Positions 8,348-18,700 are shown, counted from the first letter of the stretch. The stretch: DNA of 64,000 nt from Paludibacteraceae bacterium (GCA_017384225.1 JAFNUD010000032.1:36689-100688); one strand, 5' to 3'. Notes: generated by a model from the letters alone, not told the origin. Numbers and translations are program-made.

Positions 8348-9121
8348 ATGACCCCCATTCTTCTCCTTCCTGTTCTTGGCACGATATTAGGTGCATCTAT
8401 GGTATTTTTTCTCCGTGGCAGCATGACTATTCCTATGCGTAAACTGCTATTGGGTTTTGCATCTGGCGTCATGATAGCTGCCAGTATTTGGTCGCTAATT
8501 TTGCCAAGCATGGAGATGTCGGCATCTACGGGAAATAGCGAATGGATTCCCGCAGCAGTAGGATTCGTATTGGGTATCTTATTTCTATTGTTGCTTGATA
8601 CGCTGATTCCTCACTTGCATATGGGTGCGACATGCCCAGAGGGTCTATCTCCTAAAAAACAATGGCAACGTAGTACTATGTTGGCTGTGGCAGTCACCCT
8701 ACATAATATACCAGAAGGCATGGCAGTAGGCGTCATCGTGGCATCTGCTATAGCTGACGGTTCAACAATCCCTTTATCAGCAGCGTGGGCATTAGCCATT
8801 GGCATAGCCATACAGAACTTTCCAGAAGGAGCAATACTATCTATGCCGCTTCATTCGGAAGGTGTGAGCAGAAAAAAGGCTTTTGCTATTGGAGCCCTAT
8901 CTGGTATCGTAGAACCCATAGCAAGCATCTTAACCATACTGCTTATCTCGTTTATCGCACCTGCATTACCTTATCTATTAGCATTTGCAGCCGGTTCTAT
9001 GATGTATGTTGTAGTAGAAGAATTGATTCCAGAGGCACAAGCGGAACCACATAGCAACATTCCTACCTTGGGATTCACTGCTGGTTTTGTATTGATGATG
9101 ATTCTCGACAGTGCACTATAG
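8348..9121 (+). CDS. ZIP-family divalent metal transporter
   Basis: An inner-membrane transporter of 257 residues with about eight hydrophobic segments, predicted to import zinc or a related divalent cation. The two metal-site helices are clear: LHNIPEGMAVG and IQNFPEGAILSMPL, the HNxPEG/NxPEG motifs of the ZupT-like (GufA) branch. A third conserved feature is the VVEELIPEA near the C-terminus. A TTG 66 bases upstream would lengthen the N-terminus but lies in the -33 box. The stop is 14 bases from the convergent lplA gene. Confidence 0.88.
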   Translation: MTPILLLPVLGTILGASMVFFLRGSMTIPMRKLLLGFASGVMIAASIWSLILPSMEMSASTGNSEWIPAAVGFVLGILFLLLLDTLIPHLHMGATCPEGLSPKKQWQRSTMLAVAVTLHNIPEGMAVGVIVASAIADGSTIPLSAAWALAIGIAIQNFPEGAILSMPLHSEGVSRKKAFAIGALSGIVEPIASILTILLISFIAPALPYLLAFAAGSMMYVVVEELIPEAQAEPHSNIPTLGFTAGFVLMMILDSAL

Positions 9122-9135
9122 CCAGCATCATCAGG

Positions 9136-9846
9136 TTATTTACCCGCAATAAACCGCGGCAACAAATATGATTTTTCTATTTCATCTATTGCTTCTATTT
9201 CCTCGCTCGTGAGCGCGCGCGCACGCGCACACAACGCGTTTATAAGGTGTGTATTGATATTGTCAATTGTTTTTACATCTGCAAAAGCCACATAATCCAC
9301 CAAGTTAGCAACCCGTTGGCGCACAGACTGCACACCATGCTTTGCCAATTTCTGTACCGATGGTGTGATAGCCTGCTGCAAGACATCGAAATTCACATCC
9401 ACCAATAGTGTTCCATGCACAATTGTCCCCGTAGGTAAAGCATAGCATGCATTACCCGACACCTTATACCCATCCACCATTATATCATTGTGCTCAGACT
9501 TCACCGCAGGCAAACCCAAAGACTGCAGCACATCCGATACCCTATCCAAGAATGATTGAAATACTTGCTCACTATGCTTATCGGGCGAAATCAAACTCAT
9601 CATCAAGTTTCCTTCGTCAGCATACACACAACCTCCCCCACTCTTGCGGCGATACATAGCGATTCCATGTGCCTCACAATAATCGATATTCACTTCTGCC
9701 TCTATCACCTGATGACGACCAAAAATCACCGTAGGTGATACTACCCACGTAAAAAAAATCTCCTCCTGTACGTGCCGAGCTAAGTACTCCTCCATAGCCA
9801 AATACCATACGAGGCGACGATTAGTTGGCGCTACTACGTGAAGCAT
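9136..9846 (-). CDS. lplA: lipoate-protein ligase A-like enzyme
   Basis: The enzyme would attach lipoate or octanoate to lipoyl domains of 2-oxoacid dehydrogenases or GcvH. It has the biotin/lipoate ligase fold: FGRHQ near 42-46, RRKSGGGCVYADEGN at 66-80 and the catalytic Lys in GYKVSGNA (Lys128). At 236 residues it lacks the approximately 90-residue C-terminal accessory domain of E. coli LplA, as LplA N-terminal-domain proteins or octanoyltransferases do. It could therefore be a LipM-like octanoyltransferase. Last gene of the reverse operon, 19 bases after guaD. The Arg/Ala-rich CARARAL segment is written in alternating GC. Confidence 0.83.
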   Translation of the reverse strand: MLHVVAPTNRRLVWYLAMEEYLARHVQEEIFFTWVVSPTVIFGRHQVIEAEVNIDYCEAHGIAMYRRKSGGGCVYADEGNLMMSLISPDKHSEQVFQSFLDRVSDVLQSLGLPAVKSEHNDIMVDGYKVSGNACYALPTGTIVHGTLLVDVNFDVLQQAITPSVQKLAKHGVQSVRQRVANLVDYVAFADVKTIDNINTHLINALCARARALTSEEIEAIDEIEKSYLLPRFIAGK

Positions 9847-9865
9847 AGTTTCTTGTTCTAAATGT

Positions 9866-11143
9866 TTAGAATTGAGAGTTGAGAGAAATCTCTTTGCCTT
9901 GGCAGAAGCGATGTACGATATGGCGGTCGTCGCCCAAATAGATAAATCGTTCCAAGCGTTGTTGGCAATCGGTAGGCAGACCTACATCATGAATACCCAT
10001 ATCATCTATCACTAAAGCGTCAAAAGCATACCCTACTTCAAAACTTCCTACTTTTCCAAAAAAGCTACCGCCTGCTTTAGTTGCCATATAGAACACCTCC
10101 GACAGGGTAAGGAATGGCAATTTACCATCCGACAATGCATATTGCAATTTGCTTACCTGCACCGCATATTGCATCACTCGGAAGATACTCAGATGATGCC
10201 CTGCTGCTATATCCGAACCCAATACCACACGCACACCCGCTTGCAAGAACTTACGCACAGGAGCTATCCCCGAAGCCAGATTGCAATTCGATGTAGGACA
10301 ATGCACTACGCATACATCATTGGCATGCATCAGCTTCAGTTCTTCACCATCCGTATAACAGCAATGCGCCATCAGCGTAGGCGTTTGGCCAAATAGCCCA
10401 TAGCGATGATACGCATCGCCATAACAAGTGGACTGAGGCTCTAGTTGCTGTACCCAAATAATCTCTTGTTTGTTTTCGCTTAGGTGTGATTGCACGGGCA
10501 ACTTAAACTGAGTTGCTATAGTTCCCATAGTCTGCAATATCGCAGGCGTGCACGATGGGATGAAACGGGGAGTGACAATCGGTTTCACCTTTGCCATATC
10601 TGCCATAGATTGCATCAACGATTGCATATCACTAGCCCAAGACGAAGCCGTATTCACCAATTCTTCGGGCGAATGACGATCCATACCCACCAATCCTATC
10701 AAGGCCCCCATACCCATTTCGTCAAAAGTTTTTGCCAGACATTGGGTAGCATGTATGTGCGTTGTCGCGAACACCGCAGCACGCATAGTACCTTGGCGGC
10801 ATAACTCTTTCACAAAAGCATCATACACTGCCTTCGCATATTGCTCATCAGCAAATTTCTCTTCTTCAGGAAAAGTGTAGGTATTGAGCCATGGTATCAG
10901 TTCCATATCCATTGCAATACCCATATTCGCATACTGCGGAGCATGCACATGCATATCGTTCATGGCAGGAATCAGCAATCGTTCACCAAAATCTACCACA
11001 GGCATATCTTCCATCTCCGTAGGTAATACCTCGTACACACCCTGAATGATACCATTGTCATCCACAGTTATATACCCTCCTTGATACACTTCAAAATGAT
11101 TAGGCGATGGGGTATGCAATATATTTGCTTTGTAAATTCTCAT
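9866..11143 (-). CDS. guaD: guanine deaminase
   Basis: A metal-dependent amidohydrolase that converts guanine to xanthine plus ammonia in purine salvage. The metal ligands are visible: HVH at 65-67 within MNDMHVHAPQYA, QSHLSENKQEI, MAHCCYTDGEEL, and the Asp in LGSDIAAGH. The section after the HVH motif (HAPQYAN-G, then WLNTYTFPEEEKF) is specific for guanine deaminases among amidohydrolases. The length of 425 residues is normal. It lies between gtrA (3 bases) and lplA (19 bases). The operon shows no further purine genes. Confidence 0.9.
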   Translation of the reverse strand: MRIYKANILHTPSPNHFEVYQGGYITVDDNGIIQGVYEVLPTEMEDMPVVDFGERLLIPAMNDMHVHAPQYANMGIAMDMELIPWLNTYTFPEEEKFADEQYAKAVYDAFVKELCRQGTMRAAVFATTHIHATQCLAKTFDEMGMGALIGLVGMDRHSPEELVNTASSWASDMQSLMQSMADMAKVKPIVTPRFIPSCTPAILQTMGTIATQFKLPVQSHLSENKQEIIWVQQLEPQSTCYGDAYHRYGLFGQTPTLMAHCCYTDGEELKLMHANDVCVVHCPTSNCNLASGIAPVRKFLQAGVRVVLGSDIAAGHHLSIFRVMQYAVQVSKLQYALSDGKLPFLTLSEVFYMATKAGGSFFGKVGSFEVGYAFDALVIDDMGIHDVGLPTDCQQRLERFIYLGDDRHIVHRFCQGKEISLNSQF

Positions 11144-11146
11144 AGC

Positions 11147-11590
11147 TTACTCTGTCTTTTTTGCTCTAAAAAATGGCAATAATACAAAGTAGTTGATTAC
11201 GCCAGCCAACATGATAGCCACTATTCCTGCCCACTCTTCGGAGACATGTAGCCAAATCATCATATGGAGGAATAGCAATTGTATCACATAATTGAGTGCG
11301 CGTCCAATGAGGAAGCCTCCTATATTCTTCAATGAAGGTTTGACCCTGAATGTGTAGTAACTTGTTAGGAAATAGTTGCACACCATCTCCACCACGAAGC
11401 CAACCGTAAAAGCCACCGATGTCAGTATGCCCACATCGGGCCACTGGCGCTGAAACACCGTTAGCAGTAGGTAATATATACCATACTGCACGCCCGTTCC
11501 TAATGCTCCAACGAGCACGAAACGGGCAGCAGAACGATATTTCATGGGCAAATGCCCCGTCAGGGTTTTCATTACCGAGTCTCTAAACAC
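11147..11590 (-). CDS. GtrA-family membrane protein
   Basis: A 147-residue protein with four hydrophobic segments, starting near residues 22, 54, 90 and 118. RFVLVGALGTGVQYGIYYLL and CNYFLTSYYTFR are the GtrA/DPMS signatures. Family members flip or help present polyprenyl-linked sugars for cell-surface glycan synthesis. The substrate is unknown here. Two start codons are possible (11590 or 11572); the longer one is listed. It sits 28 bases after alaS in the same operon. Confidence 0.82.
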   Translation of the reverse strand: MFRDSVMKTLTGHLPMKYRSAARFVLVGALGTGVQYGIYYLLLTVFQRQWPDVGILTSVAFTVGFVVEMVCNYFLTSYYTFRVKPSLKNIGGFLIGRALNYVIQLLFLHMMIWLHVSEEWAGIVAIMLAGVINYFVLLPFFRAKKTE

Positions 11591-11618
11591 TAAACAGCAG
11601 CGCCTACAGGCGCGTCCA

Positions 11619-14213
11619 CTAAACTAAAGCACCCAGCATCTCCTCCATGGCAGCAGCAAGTCCTTCTGCGTTGCGACCACCTGCGGTAGCCATCCATGGC
11701 TGACCGCCACCACCACCTTGGATGTTCTTGGCAGCAGACTTGATGATTTGTCCAGCATTCTTGCCTGCCTCTACCATCGAGGGAGACAGCACCACTGCAA
11801 TCATAGGTTTGCCTTCCCACTCGGTAGCTGCCACAAGAGCGAAGTGCTTATTCGCGATCTTATTCTTCAGGATGAGTGGCATATTGCGCAAGAGGGTTGG
11901 GTCCACGTTGCCTGTGAGGCGAACGAGTTCCACGCCGTTTTGCTCCTCTGCCTTGGCGATAAGTTCGTCGCAGTAGCGCTCCACTTTCTCCGCCATGAAG
12001 GTCTCAATTTGTTTTTTCAGCGCAGCGTTCTCGTCGAGGGCTTTGCGGATAGCACCTTCGATATCTTGTGGATTATTGAAGAGTGCGCGCAAGTTACCCA
12101 TCATATCTACTTGTTTGTAGTAGAGTTCGTCGGCCTTAACCGCAGTCACGGCCTCAATACGACGCACACCTGCAGCTACGCTGGTCTCCATCACGATGCG
12201 CACGGCACCAATCTTGCCTGTGCTACCCACGTGGCAACCACCACAGAGTTCGGCAGATGGACCATACTTGATGACGCGTACCTCATCGCCGTACTTCTCG
12301 CCGAAAAGTGCCATCGCACCCATTTCCTTCGCCTTCGCAATAGGCGTATTGCGGCTCTCTTCAAGTGGCAAGTCTTGACGAATCATCTCGTTGGCGAGGA
12401 TCTCCACTTGGCGGAGTTCTTCTGGAGTCACTTTTTGGAAGTGTGAGAAATCGAAGCGTAAACTATCTGCATTCACAAAACTACCCTTTTGCTCTACATG
12501 CTCGCCCAATACGTGGCGGAGAGCATAGTGTACGATGTGTGTAGCGGTATGGTTACAAGCAATAGCTTGACGGCGAGATGTATCTACGGTAGCCACCAAT
12601 GTGCCTTCTATATCTGCTGGCAATTCAGCCAAGAGGTGAACGGCTAGGTTATTCTCTTTCTTGGTGTCGAGTACGCGCACATTGCCTAGGGTACCCGTAT
12701 CGCCTACCTCACCACCCATCTCTGCGTAGAAAGGAGTTTTACTGAGTACGATTTGGTAGAGGCTCTTGCCTTTTTGCTCCACCTTGCGGTAGCGGAGTAC
12801 TTTAGTTTCGCAACAGAGTTCGTCGTAACCAACAAACTCGCTGTCGCCTTCTGCCAACACATTCCAGTCGCCGAGTTCTTGTTTGTTAGCTTGACGACCC
12901 ATCTCTTTTTGGCGCTCGAGTGCCTTGTTGTACTCCTCCTCGTTGGTAGTGAAACCATTCTCGCTGAGAATCAATTGAGTAAGGTCAAGAGGGAAACCGT
13001 AAGTATCTTTCAATGTGAATACATCCACACCCGAAATCTCTTTGCCCTTAGCCTCTTTCATGAGTTTGTCGAGCAAACTGATACCTTTGTCGAGGGTACG
13101 GAGGAAGCCATCCTCCTCGCTCTTGATAACAGGGGTGATTTGTCCCTCTTGCTTCACGAGTTCTGGATAAGCAGCGCCCATATCCGCAATGAGTTGCGGC
13201 ACGAGTTTGTACATGAACGCCTCGCGTTGACCGAGGAAGGTGTAGCCATAGCGCACGGCACGGCGGAGGATTCGGCGGATCACATAACCCGCCTTCTCGT
13301 TGCTTGGCAACTGACCGTCGGCAATGGCAAATGCAATAGTACGGATATGGTCGGCAATCACGCGCATTGCCACATCCACTTTCTCCTCTTTGCCATATTC
13401 AGCACCGCAGATCTCGCCAATCTTCTTCAGCATTGGTTGGAACACGTCGGTATCGTAGTTCGATTGTTTGCCTTGCATGGTGCGCACCAGACGCTCAAAG
13501 CCCATACCTGTGTCGATCACATTGTATGGCAGCGAGTCGAGCGAGCCATCGGCTTTGCGGTTGTATTGCATGAACACGAGGTTCCAAATCTCAATCACCT
13601 GTGGATGGTCTTTGTTCACGAGTTCACGACCAGAGATAGCTGCTTTCTCCTCCTCGCTACGGCTGTCCACATGAATCTCGGAGCAAGGACCACAAGGACC
13701 TGTATCGCCCATCTCCCAGAAGTTGTCGTGCTTATTGCCGTCGAGGATATGGTCAGCAGGCAAATGCTTTGCCCAGATGCTGGCTGCCTCGTTGTCACGC
13801 TCAATGCCTTCCTCTGGTGAACCCTCGAATACGGTCACGTAGAGGTTCTTTGGGTCGAGTTTGAGCACATCCACAAGGTATTCCCATGCCATGTTGATAG
13901 CGCCCTCTTTGAAATAATCACCAAACGACCAGTTGCCGAGCATCTCAAACATGGTGTGGTGGTAGGTGTCGTGACCTACTTCCTCCAGGTCGTTGTGCTT
14001 ACCGCTCACGCGGAGGCACTTCTGCGAGTCCGCCACGCGAGGATATTGAATAGGGTCGTTGCCAAGGATGATACCCTTCCAAGGGTTCATACCAGCATTG
14101 GTAAACATCAGTGTTGGGTCATCTTTGATAACCATCGGTGCTGAAGGCACAATCTTGTGTCCCTTCTTCTCAAAATAATCCAAAAAGGATTGTCTAATTT
14201 CTTTACTTGTCAT
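11619..14213 (-). CDS. alaS: alanine--tRNA ligase
   Basis: A class II synthetase charging tRNA-Ala, 864 residues. The N-terminal catalytic domain opens with [17 protein letters not shown] and has motif 2 [19 protein letters not shown]. The editing domain carries the zinc ligands HTATHIVH and CGGCH. The C-terminal C-Ala domain (about 740-864) is Gly-rich near its end ([17 protein letters not shown]), as usual. It begins one base after the pdxA stop region on the same strand, so the two genes are probably coupled. Confidence 0.96.
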   Translation of the reverse strand: MTSKEIRQSFLDYFEKKGHKIVPSAPMVIKDDPTLMFTNAGMNPWKGIILGNDPIQYPRVADSQKCLRVSGKHNDLEEVGHDTYHHTMFEMLGNWSFGDYFKEGAINMAWEYLVDVLKLDPKNLYVTVFEGSPEEGIERDNEAASIWAKHLPADHILDGNKHDNFWEMGDTGPCGPCSEIHVDSRSEEEKAAISGRELVNKDHPQVIEIWNLVFMQYNRKADGSLDSLPYNVIDTGMGFERLVRTMQGKQSNYDTDVFQPMLKKIGEICGAEYGKEEKVDVAMRVIADHIRTIAFAIADGQLPSNEKAGYVIRRILRRAVRYGYTFLGQREAFMYKLVPQLIADMGAAYPELVKQEGQITPVIKSEEDGFLRTLDKGISLLDKLMKEAKGKEISGVDVFTLKDTYGFPLDLTQLILSENGFTTNEEEYNKALERQKEMGRQANKQELGDWNVLAEGDSEFVGYDELCCETKVLRYRKVEQKGKSLYQIVLSKTPFYAEMGGEVGDTGTLGNVRVLDTKKENNLAVHLLAELPADIEGTLVATVDTSRRQAIACNHTATHIVHYALRHVLGEHVEQKGSFVNADSLRFDFSHFQKVTPEELRQVEILANEMIRQDLPLEESRNTPIAKAKEMGAMALFGEKYGDEVRVIKYGPSAELCGGCHVGSTGKIGAVRIVMETSVAAGVRRIEAVTAVKADELYYKQVDMMGNLRALFNNPQDIEGAIRKALDENAALKKQIETFMAEKVERYCDELIAKAEEQNGVELVRLTGNVDPTLLRNMPLILKNKIANKHFALVAATEWEGKPMIAVVLSPSMVEAGKNAGQIIKSAAKNIQGGGGGQPWMATAGGRNAEGLAAAMEEMLGALV

Positions 14214-14214
14214 A

Positions 14215-15300
14215 TCAATCTTGTGGTATAAATTTCTCTACTTTGTACTCTTTTTTAACTTCTTTTACCTCCACTACGAGTTGATTAGCGAGGAGTTTTT
14301 CGTTGTCTTCTCGGCGATGGAGAATGTCTATTGCGGCATAAATAGCATGCAACATACTCGTTGCATCGGCTTCGTTCTTACCTGCCAAGTTATACGCCGT
14401 ACCATGGTCAGGCGAAGTGCGCACCACTGGCAGACCTGCGGTGAAGTTCACGCCACTCATGTCCAACGCCTTGAATGGTGCCAGACCTTGGTCGTGATAC
14501 ATCGCCAATACCGCATCGAAGTGGTTGTATTGTCCTGCCCCAAAGAAACCGTCTGCCGAATATGGTCCAAACGCCCAAATGCCTTGCTCCTGTGCCTTCG
14601 CCACGGCAGGACGGATGATATTCGTTTCCTCCTCGCCAATGAGTCCGTTGTCACCTGCATGAGGGTTAAGTGCTAACACGGCAATGCGTGGTTTGCGGCA
14701 AGTAAAGTCCTTCTTTAGGGTATCGTTGAGCACAGCTAACTTGCTTAGAATGCGCTCTTCCGTAATAGTCTCAGCCACCTTGGCAATAGGCGTATGGTTG
14801 CACACCAATGCCACACGCATACGGTCGCTGATCATCATCATCAAACCATCTTTGCCTTCGCCAAACTGTTGGGTCAAATACTCAGTATGTCCCGAGTAGC
14901 GGAAAGAATCCGACTGGATATTATCCTTGTTGATAGGTGCGGTCACAATGGCGTGCACAAGTCCATTCTTGAGATCTTGGCAAGCGCGTTGCAAACTCTT
15001 GAGCGAAGCCTGTCCTGCCTCAGAGGTGGATACGCCAAGTTGTACGGGTGTCTCATCACCATAGCAGGAGATGAGATTCAGACGACTGTCTTTAGCTTGT
15101 TTGGGGTCTTGGATTATATTCCATTGGATATTGCGGTACTCCTCATCGAGGGTTTGCATGTGTTGGCGTGCTACCTTAGCGTTACCATACACGATTGGGC
15201 GACAAATCTCACAGATATGTGGCGCAGCGAGACTCTTGATGATAATCTCATAGCCCACACCATTGATATCGCCTGCTGTAATTGCTATTATTGGTTTCAT
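14215..15300 (-). CDS. pdxA: 4-hydroxythreonine-4-phosphate dehydrogenase
   Basis: PdxA oxidises 4-phosphohydroxy-L-threonine in the DXP-dependent pathway to pyridoxal phosphate. The N-terminus [16 protein letters not shown] corresponds to the usual GDPxGIGPE, with Ile-Asn replacing the more common Pro-x. Metal-ligand segments include [21 protein letters not shown] and the end motif [14 protein letters not shown]. The length of 361 residues is typical for Bacteroidota. It follows the nitroreductase gene by 32 bases and ends next to alaS. Confidence 0.93.
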   Translation of the reverse strand: MKPIIAITAGDINGVGYEIIIKSLAAPHICEICRPIVYGNAKVARQHMQTLDEEYRNIQWNIIQDPKQAKDSRLNLISCYGDETPVQLGVSTSEAGQASLKSLQRACQDLKNGLVHAIVTAPINKDNIQSDSFRYSGHTEYLTQQFGEGKDGLMMMISDRMRVALVCNHTPIAKVAETITEERILSKLAVLNDTLKKDFTCRKPRIAVLALNPHAGDNGLIGEEETNIIRPAVAKAQEQGIWAFGPYSADGFFGAGQYNHFDAVLAMYHDQGLAPFKALDMSGVNFTAGLPVVRTSPDHGTAYNLAGKNEADATSMLHAIYAAIDILHRREDNEKLLANQLVVEVKEVKKEYKVEKFIPQD

Positions 15301-15332
15301 ATACCTTGCCTTTAAACTTTAATTTCTAAACT

Positions 15333-15842
15333 TTAATCTATCTGCGTTACCTTATCGTATTGCAGTTTCTCGAAAACAAACGGCTTTCTTTCCTCGTTCT
15401 TGTATCCCAGCGACATCACGCAGAGTACGGTGAAGTTCTCTGGCAGATTGGTCAACTTGCGCACCAAGTCCTCCGCGCCCTCTCGTTGATACACATGACA
15501 CCAGCATGCACCCAATCCTTGGTCAGCAGCAGCGAGCCATATATTCTGCGCAGCTATTGCAGCATCGCATTGCCAAGTATCAATCACGCTCGCATCCGCA
15601 GCCACCACGATACCTGCCATGGCGGTGTCAAACATACCACTACCATAGGTGCGGCAACCTGCTAATTGGCGCAATATCGCCTCATTTTTGATAACCACAA
15701 AATGCCATGGATTCATTCTCTTGCCCGCAGGTGACATCAGTGCGCAACGGATGATATAATCCAATTTCTCCTGCTCTACAGCTTGATTAGTATATTTTCT
15801 ATACGAACGTCGCAATTGGCATAAACTCTGAAAATCTTGCAT
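15333..15842 (-). CDS. nitroreductase-family flavoprotein
   Basis: An FMN-dependent NAD(P)H oxidoreductase of 169 residues; the physiological substrate is unknown. The N-terminal RRSYRKYTNQAVEQEKLDYI binds the FMN phosphate. SPAGKRMNPWHFVVI is the other family motif, followed by a C-terminal GACWCHVY. At 169 residues it is shorter than the classical 200-220. It is the first gene of the reverse operon (then pdxA, alaS, gtrA, guaD, lplA). Confidence 0.85.
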   Translation of the reverse strand: MQDFQSLCQLRRSYRKYTNQAVEQEKLDYIIRCALMSPAGKRMNPWHFVVIKNEAILRQLAGCRTYGSGMFDTAMAGIVVAADASVIDTWQCDAAIAAQNIWLAAADQGLGACWCHVYQREGAEDLVRKLTNLPENFTVLCVMSLGYKNEERKPFVFEKLQYDKVTQID

Positions 15843-15880
15843 AATCAGTCAATGTTATAAACACATTATAAAAAACGCTG

Positions 15881-15912
15881 CAAAGTTATAAAAAAAAATA
15901 CATATACACAAA
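15881..15912 (-). promoter_or_regulatory. promoter of the six-gene reverse operon
   Basis: On the minus strand, TTTG (15912-15909), 20 bases, TAACTTTG (15888-15881). The nitroreductase start is 39 bases downstream. No further promoter or terminator is visible between this site and lplA. Confidence 0.78.
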
Positions 15913-15945
15913 TATTACGAACTATATTTTCAAAATGCAGTGCAC

Positions 15946-16875
15946 TTATCCTTTTCGTTGACTCACAAATAGTCCCACGATAATCACCACTATTCCCACC
16001 TGTTTCCATAAAGGTAATACCTCGTCAAACACCAGCCACATCAATATCGCTGTAAACACAGGTCGCACGTTATTAAACACATTTGCACGAGTCACACCTA
16101 TCTCACGCACCGTATAGCAAAATAGTACAAACGCGGTCACCGAAGCCAATACTGCCAGATACACCACCGCCACACAACTACTCCACCACTCCACAGCACC
16201 ACTACACATTGCTACACCACCTCTACACAACTCTACACCACCATTCAGCCATGCTTCTCCTCCCCAGACCATATAGAACAATAGCAACGAAAACGACTGC
16301 ACATAAAACACGATACTCAGCGGCGAATAGTGCGATGGTATCTTGCGTAATATTACCGAATAACTCACGGACATACTTACCGTTAGTACTGCCAACAACA
16401 CGCCCCACGAACTTCCCAACGCAAAGTTATCCGAACCTACCAATAGTAGCATCAGCATACCAACTGTGGATAGTACAATACCTATCACATTATTGCGTGT
16501 CACCCGCTCGCGCAACAGCACCCAAGCAAACAGCGGTGCCATCACAGGTTGCGTACTCAATAGTGCCTCCGCAATCGTAGGCGAAGCAAAACTTTGATAC
16601 GTATAGGTCTCGAAAATAAAATACAAAAACGGCTGAAATAGTCCTCCTAACAAGAACAGCGGCAGGTCCTTTCTATCCACTTTTTGCAATCCAACCACCT
16701 CGTTCTTGCGAAACACCAAACCGATACACAACATCAGCAATACCGCCAATGTAAAGCGCAAAACGATGAGCGTCAGCGGACTAAAAAACACCAACGCCTC
16801 TTTCACAGCAATCCCAGCACCTGCCCAAATGAGCATGGCGGTAATAACCGACAAATAGGGTATAATCTTTTTCAT
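15946..16875 (-). CDS. EamA/DMT-family transporter
   Basis: A drug/metabolite transporter of 309 residues with ten hydrophobic segments in two EamA repeats (about 5-140 and 155-305). Typical elements are the first-helix AMLIWAGAGIAVKEAL, FSPLTLIVLRFTLA, and AEALLSTQPVMAPLFAWVLLRE at the end of repeat one. The substrate is unknown. ATG 16875 was chosen because longer reading frames start upstream of the promoter, which ends only five bases before this ATG. The mRNA is therefore nearly leaderless. Repeat two holds a low-complexity Gly/Cys/Val-rich loop. Confidence 0.88.
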   Translation of the reverse strand: MKKIIPYLSVITAMLIWAGAGIAVKEALVFFSPLTLIVLRFTLAVLLMLCIGLVFRKNEVVGLQKVDRKDLPLFLLGGLFQPFLYFIFETYTYQSFASPTIAEALLSTQPVMAPLFAWVLLRERVTRNNVIGIVLSTVGMLMLLLVGSDNFALGSSWGVLLAVLTVSMSVSYSVILRKIPSHYSPLSIVFYVQSFSLLLFYMVWGGEAWLNGGVELCRGGVAMCSGAVEWWSSCVAVVYLAVLASVTAFVLFCYTVREIGVTRANVFNNVRPVFTAILMWLVFDEVLPLWKQVGIVVIIVGLFVSQRKG

Positions 16876-16879
16876 GTTG

Positions 16880-16911
16880 CAAAAGTAGTGTTTTTTTTCC
16901 ACATACACAAA
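16880..16911 (-). promoter_or_regulatory. promoter of the EamA transporter
   Basis: On the minus strand, TTTG (16911-16908), 20 bases, TACTTTTG (16887-16880). The ATG begins five bases after the -7 box, so the expected transcript has almost no 5' leader. Confidence 0.72.
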
Positions 16912-16938
16912 TAAAAACACAAATAGTCGTTCGTAAAT

Positions 16939-16969
16939 TTTGTAAATTGTAAATATTTTACTACCTTTG
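16939..16969 (+). promoter_or_regulatory. promoter of recN
   Basis: TTTG at 16939-16942, 19 bases, TACCTTTG at 16962-16969. recN starts 49 bases downstream. Divergent from the EamA promoter. No LexA-type palindrome is obvious. Confidence 0.74.
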
Positions 16970-16986
16970 CAGCAAATTTGCACAGC

Positions 16987-17013
16987 AATTCATAATTCAT
17001 AATTCATAATTTG
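16987..17013 (+). repeat. short AT-rich tandem repeat before recN
   Basis: Three to four head-to-tail copies of an AATTCAT unit lie in the recN leader. Similar AATTAAGAATT-type tracts occur at 28583-28615 and 53389-53410. Confidence 0.7.
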
Positions 17014-17017
17014 CCTC

Positions 17018-18577
17018 ATGCTTACCCATCTTCACATACGCAATTATGCACTTATATCTCATTTGGATATTGATTTCCATGAGGGATTTTCCGTCATGAC
17101 TGGCGAGACAGGTGCGGGCAAAAGCATCATTCTTGGTGCGCTCAACCTTGTGATGGGTGCGCGTGCAGACACCAAGACCATTACCGAAGGCGAAGAACGC
17201 TGCGTAATTGAGGCAACATTCATAGAGGCGAAAGGCAATGAGGCGATGAGTCAGGAGATCATCATCCGCCGCGAGCTCAACATCAATGGGCGTTCGCGCT
17301 CGTTTGTAAACGACGAGGTGGTAACCCAAGCCGAACTCAAAGCTCTGGCACACCAGCTCATTGACATCCATTCGCAGCACGAATCGCTGATGTTGGGCGA
17401 TGACCTATTCCAAATACAGATTATAGATGCTATTGCTAACAACCAGATAGAGCAAACTGCCTATGCCGCAGCATATGAGCGATACAACGATGCACTTAAC
17501 AGTCTGCGCCAACACCAACAACGCGCTGCTCGTGCGCAGGCAGATGCTGATTATGCGGCATTTCAGTGGCAGCAACTCGAGGATGCCCACCTGCAAGCAG
17601 GCGAGATGGAGCTACTCGAAGAAGAAGAATATCGTCTCTCTCACGCCGAGGACATACAGAGCGCGCTTGCTACTGCTATCCAACTCATTGATGGCGATGG
17701 ACAAGGCGCCTTATCGTTGATACATGATAGTAAATCGGGAATCGGGAATCGGATGTCCGATATCGCCGAGCGCCTTAATAGCATAGAGATTGAACTCAAA
17801 GATACCCTTTCTGACATCCAACGCCTTTATGATCGCACCGAACGCGACCCACAGCGTTTGGAGGAAGTACAAGGGCGTATCAGCATGCTGCAAACGCTCA
17901 TTAAGAAGCACCACGTACTAACTCTTGAGGAGCTTATCGCTCTGCATAAAGAACTAGCACAGCAGATGCAGCAACTGGCTAATTATGATGAAGATATACT
18001 CCGTATGCAGCAGGAAGTAGAGCAAGCTAAGCAAGTACTATCCGCGGCAGCGGACTCCCTCACATCCACCCGCCTCATTGCCTCTCACCTGATAGCCCCT
18101 CGCCTCGTAGAGGATATGCAAAAGTTGGGAGTAAAGCACGCGAATGTGGCTGTACAAATCACACCTACGGAGGATTTTACACCCATGGGCAAAGACGATG
18201 TGCAGTTTCTATTTGCTGCCAACCTCAATCAGTCGCTTCGCCGCGTAGCAGAGGTAGCGTCTGGTGGTGAGATCAGCCGTCTGATGCTATGTATCAAAGC
18301 ATTGATTGCTTCTACCAACGGGCTACCAACGATTATTTTCGACGAGATTGATACGGGTGTCAGCGGTGCTATTGCTAGTCAGATGGGCGATATCATGCAC
18401 CAGATTGCCGTATCCAGACAAGTAATCAGTATCACTCACTTGCCTCAAGTGGCAATCAAGGGCGAACACCACTATTTGGTGTATAAGGAAGATACAGCTA
18501 CCAGAACAGAGACACATATCCGCGCCCTCACTCCCACCGAACACATTGCTGAAATCGAAAAAATGCGTGAGGTATAA
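17018..18577 (+). CDS. recN: DNA repair protein RecN, apparently short at the C-terminus
   Basis: An SMC-like ATPase for double-strand-break repair. Walker A GETGAGKSI lies at 29-37. A long coiled coil spans about 150-370. The signature VASGGEISRLMLC and Walker B TIIFDEIDTGVSG follow, then ITHLPQVA. The protein ends at residue 519 just after the strand THIRALTPTEHIAEIEKM. Family members normally continue for about 30 residues with a 'M-SG--IT-AAL--A--LL' helix. In another frame the bases just after the stop read NIRDSWLQSSKTK, which loosely resembles that helix, so a frameshift is possible. No terminator with a T-run follows. Confidence 0.9.
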   Translation: MLTHLHIRNYALISHLDIDFHEGFSVMTGETGAGKSIILGALNLVMGARADTKTITEGEERCVIEATFIEAKGNEAMSQEIIIRRELNINGRSRSFVNDEVVTQAELKALAHQLIDIHSQHESLMLGDDLFQIQIIDAIANNQIEQTAYAAAYERYNDALNSLRQHQQRAARAQADADYAAFQWQQLEDAHLQAGEMELLEEEEYRLSHAEDIQSALATAIQLIDGDGQGALSLIHDSKSGIGNRMSDIAERLNSIEIELKDTLSDIQRLYDRTERDPQRLEEVQGRISMLQTLIKKHHVLTLEELIALHKELAQQMQQLANYDEDILRMQQEVEQAKQVLSAAADSLTSTRLIASHLIAPRLVEDMQKLGVKHANVAVQITPTEDFTPMGKDDVQFLFAANLNQSLRRVAEVASGGEISRLMLCIKALIASTNGLPTIIFDEIDTGVSGAIASQMGDIMHQIAVSRQVISITHLPQVAIKGEHHYLVYKEDTATRTETHIRALTPTEHIAEIEKMREV

Positions 18578-18700
18578 TATTAGGGACAGCTGGCTACAAA
18601 GCAGCAAAACGAAAAATAAGCAACATACAAACACAATTACAGATTGTATATCAAAGAGATGCGGAAGAAATTTCAGCCTTAAAGCGTATCCTAAAATACT

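Noticed and set aside
9210-9240. Alternating GC tract as Z-DNA or a regulatory site
   Set aside because: It lies inside lplA and encodes an Arg/Ala-rich segment (CARARAL). Codon choice explains it.
12753-13820. A 355-codon open frame on the plus strand opposite alaS
   Set aside because: It is an antisense shadow of a well-conserved gene. Its product has no signature motif and no promoter stands before it.
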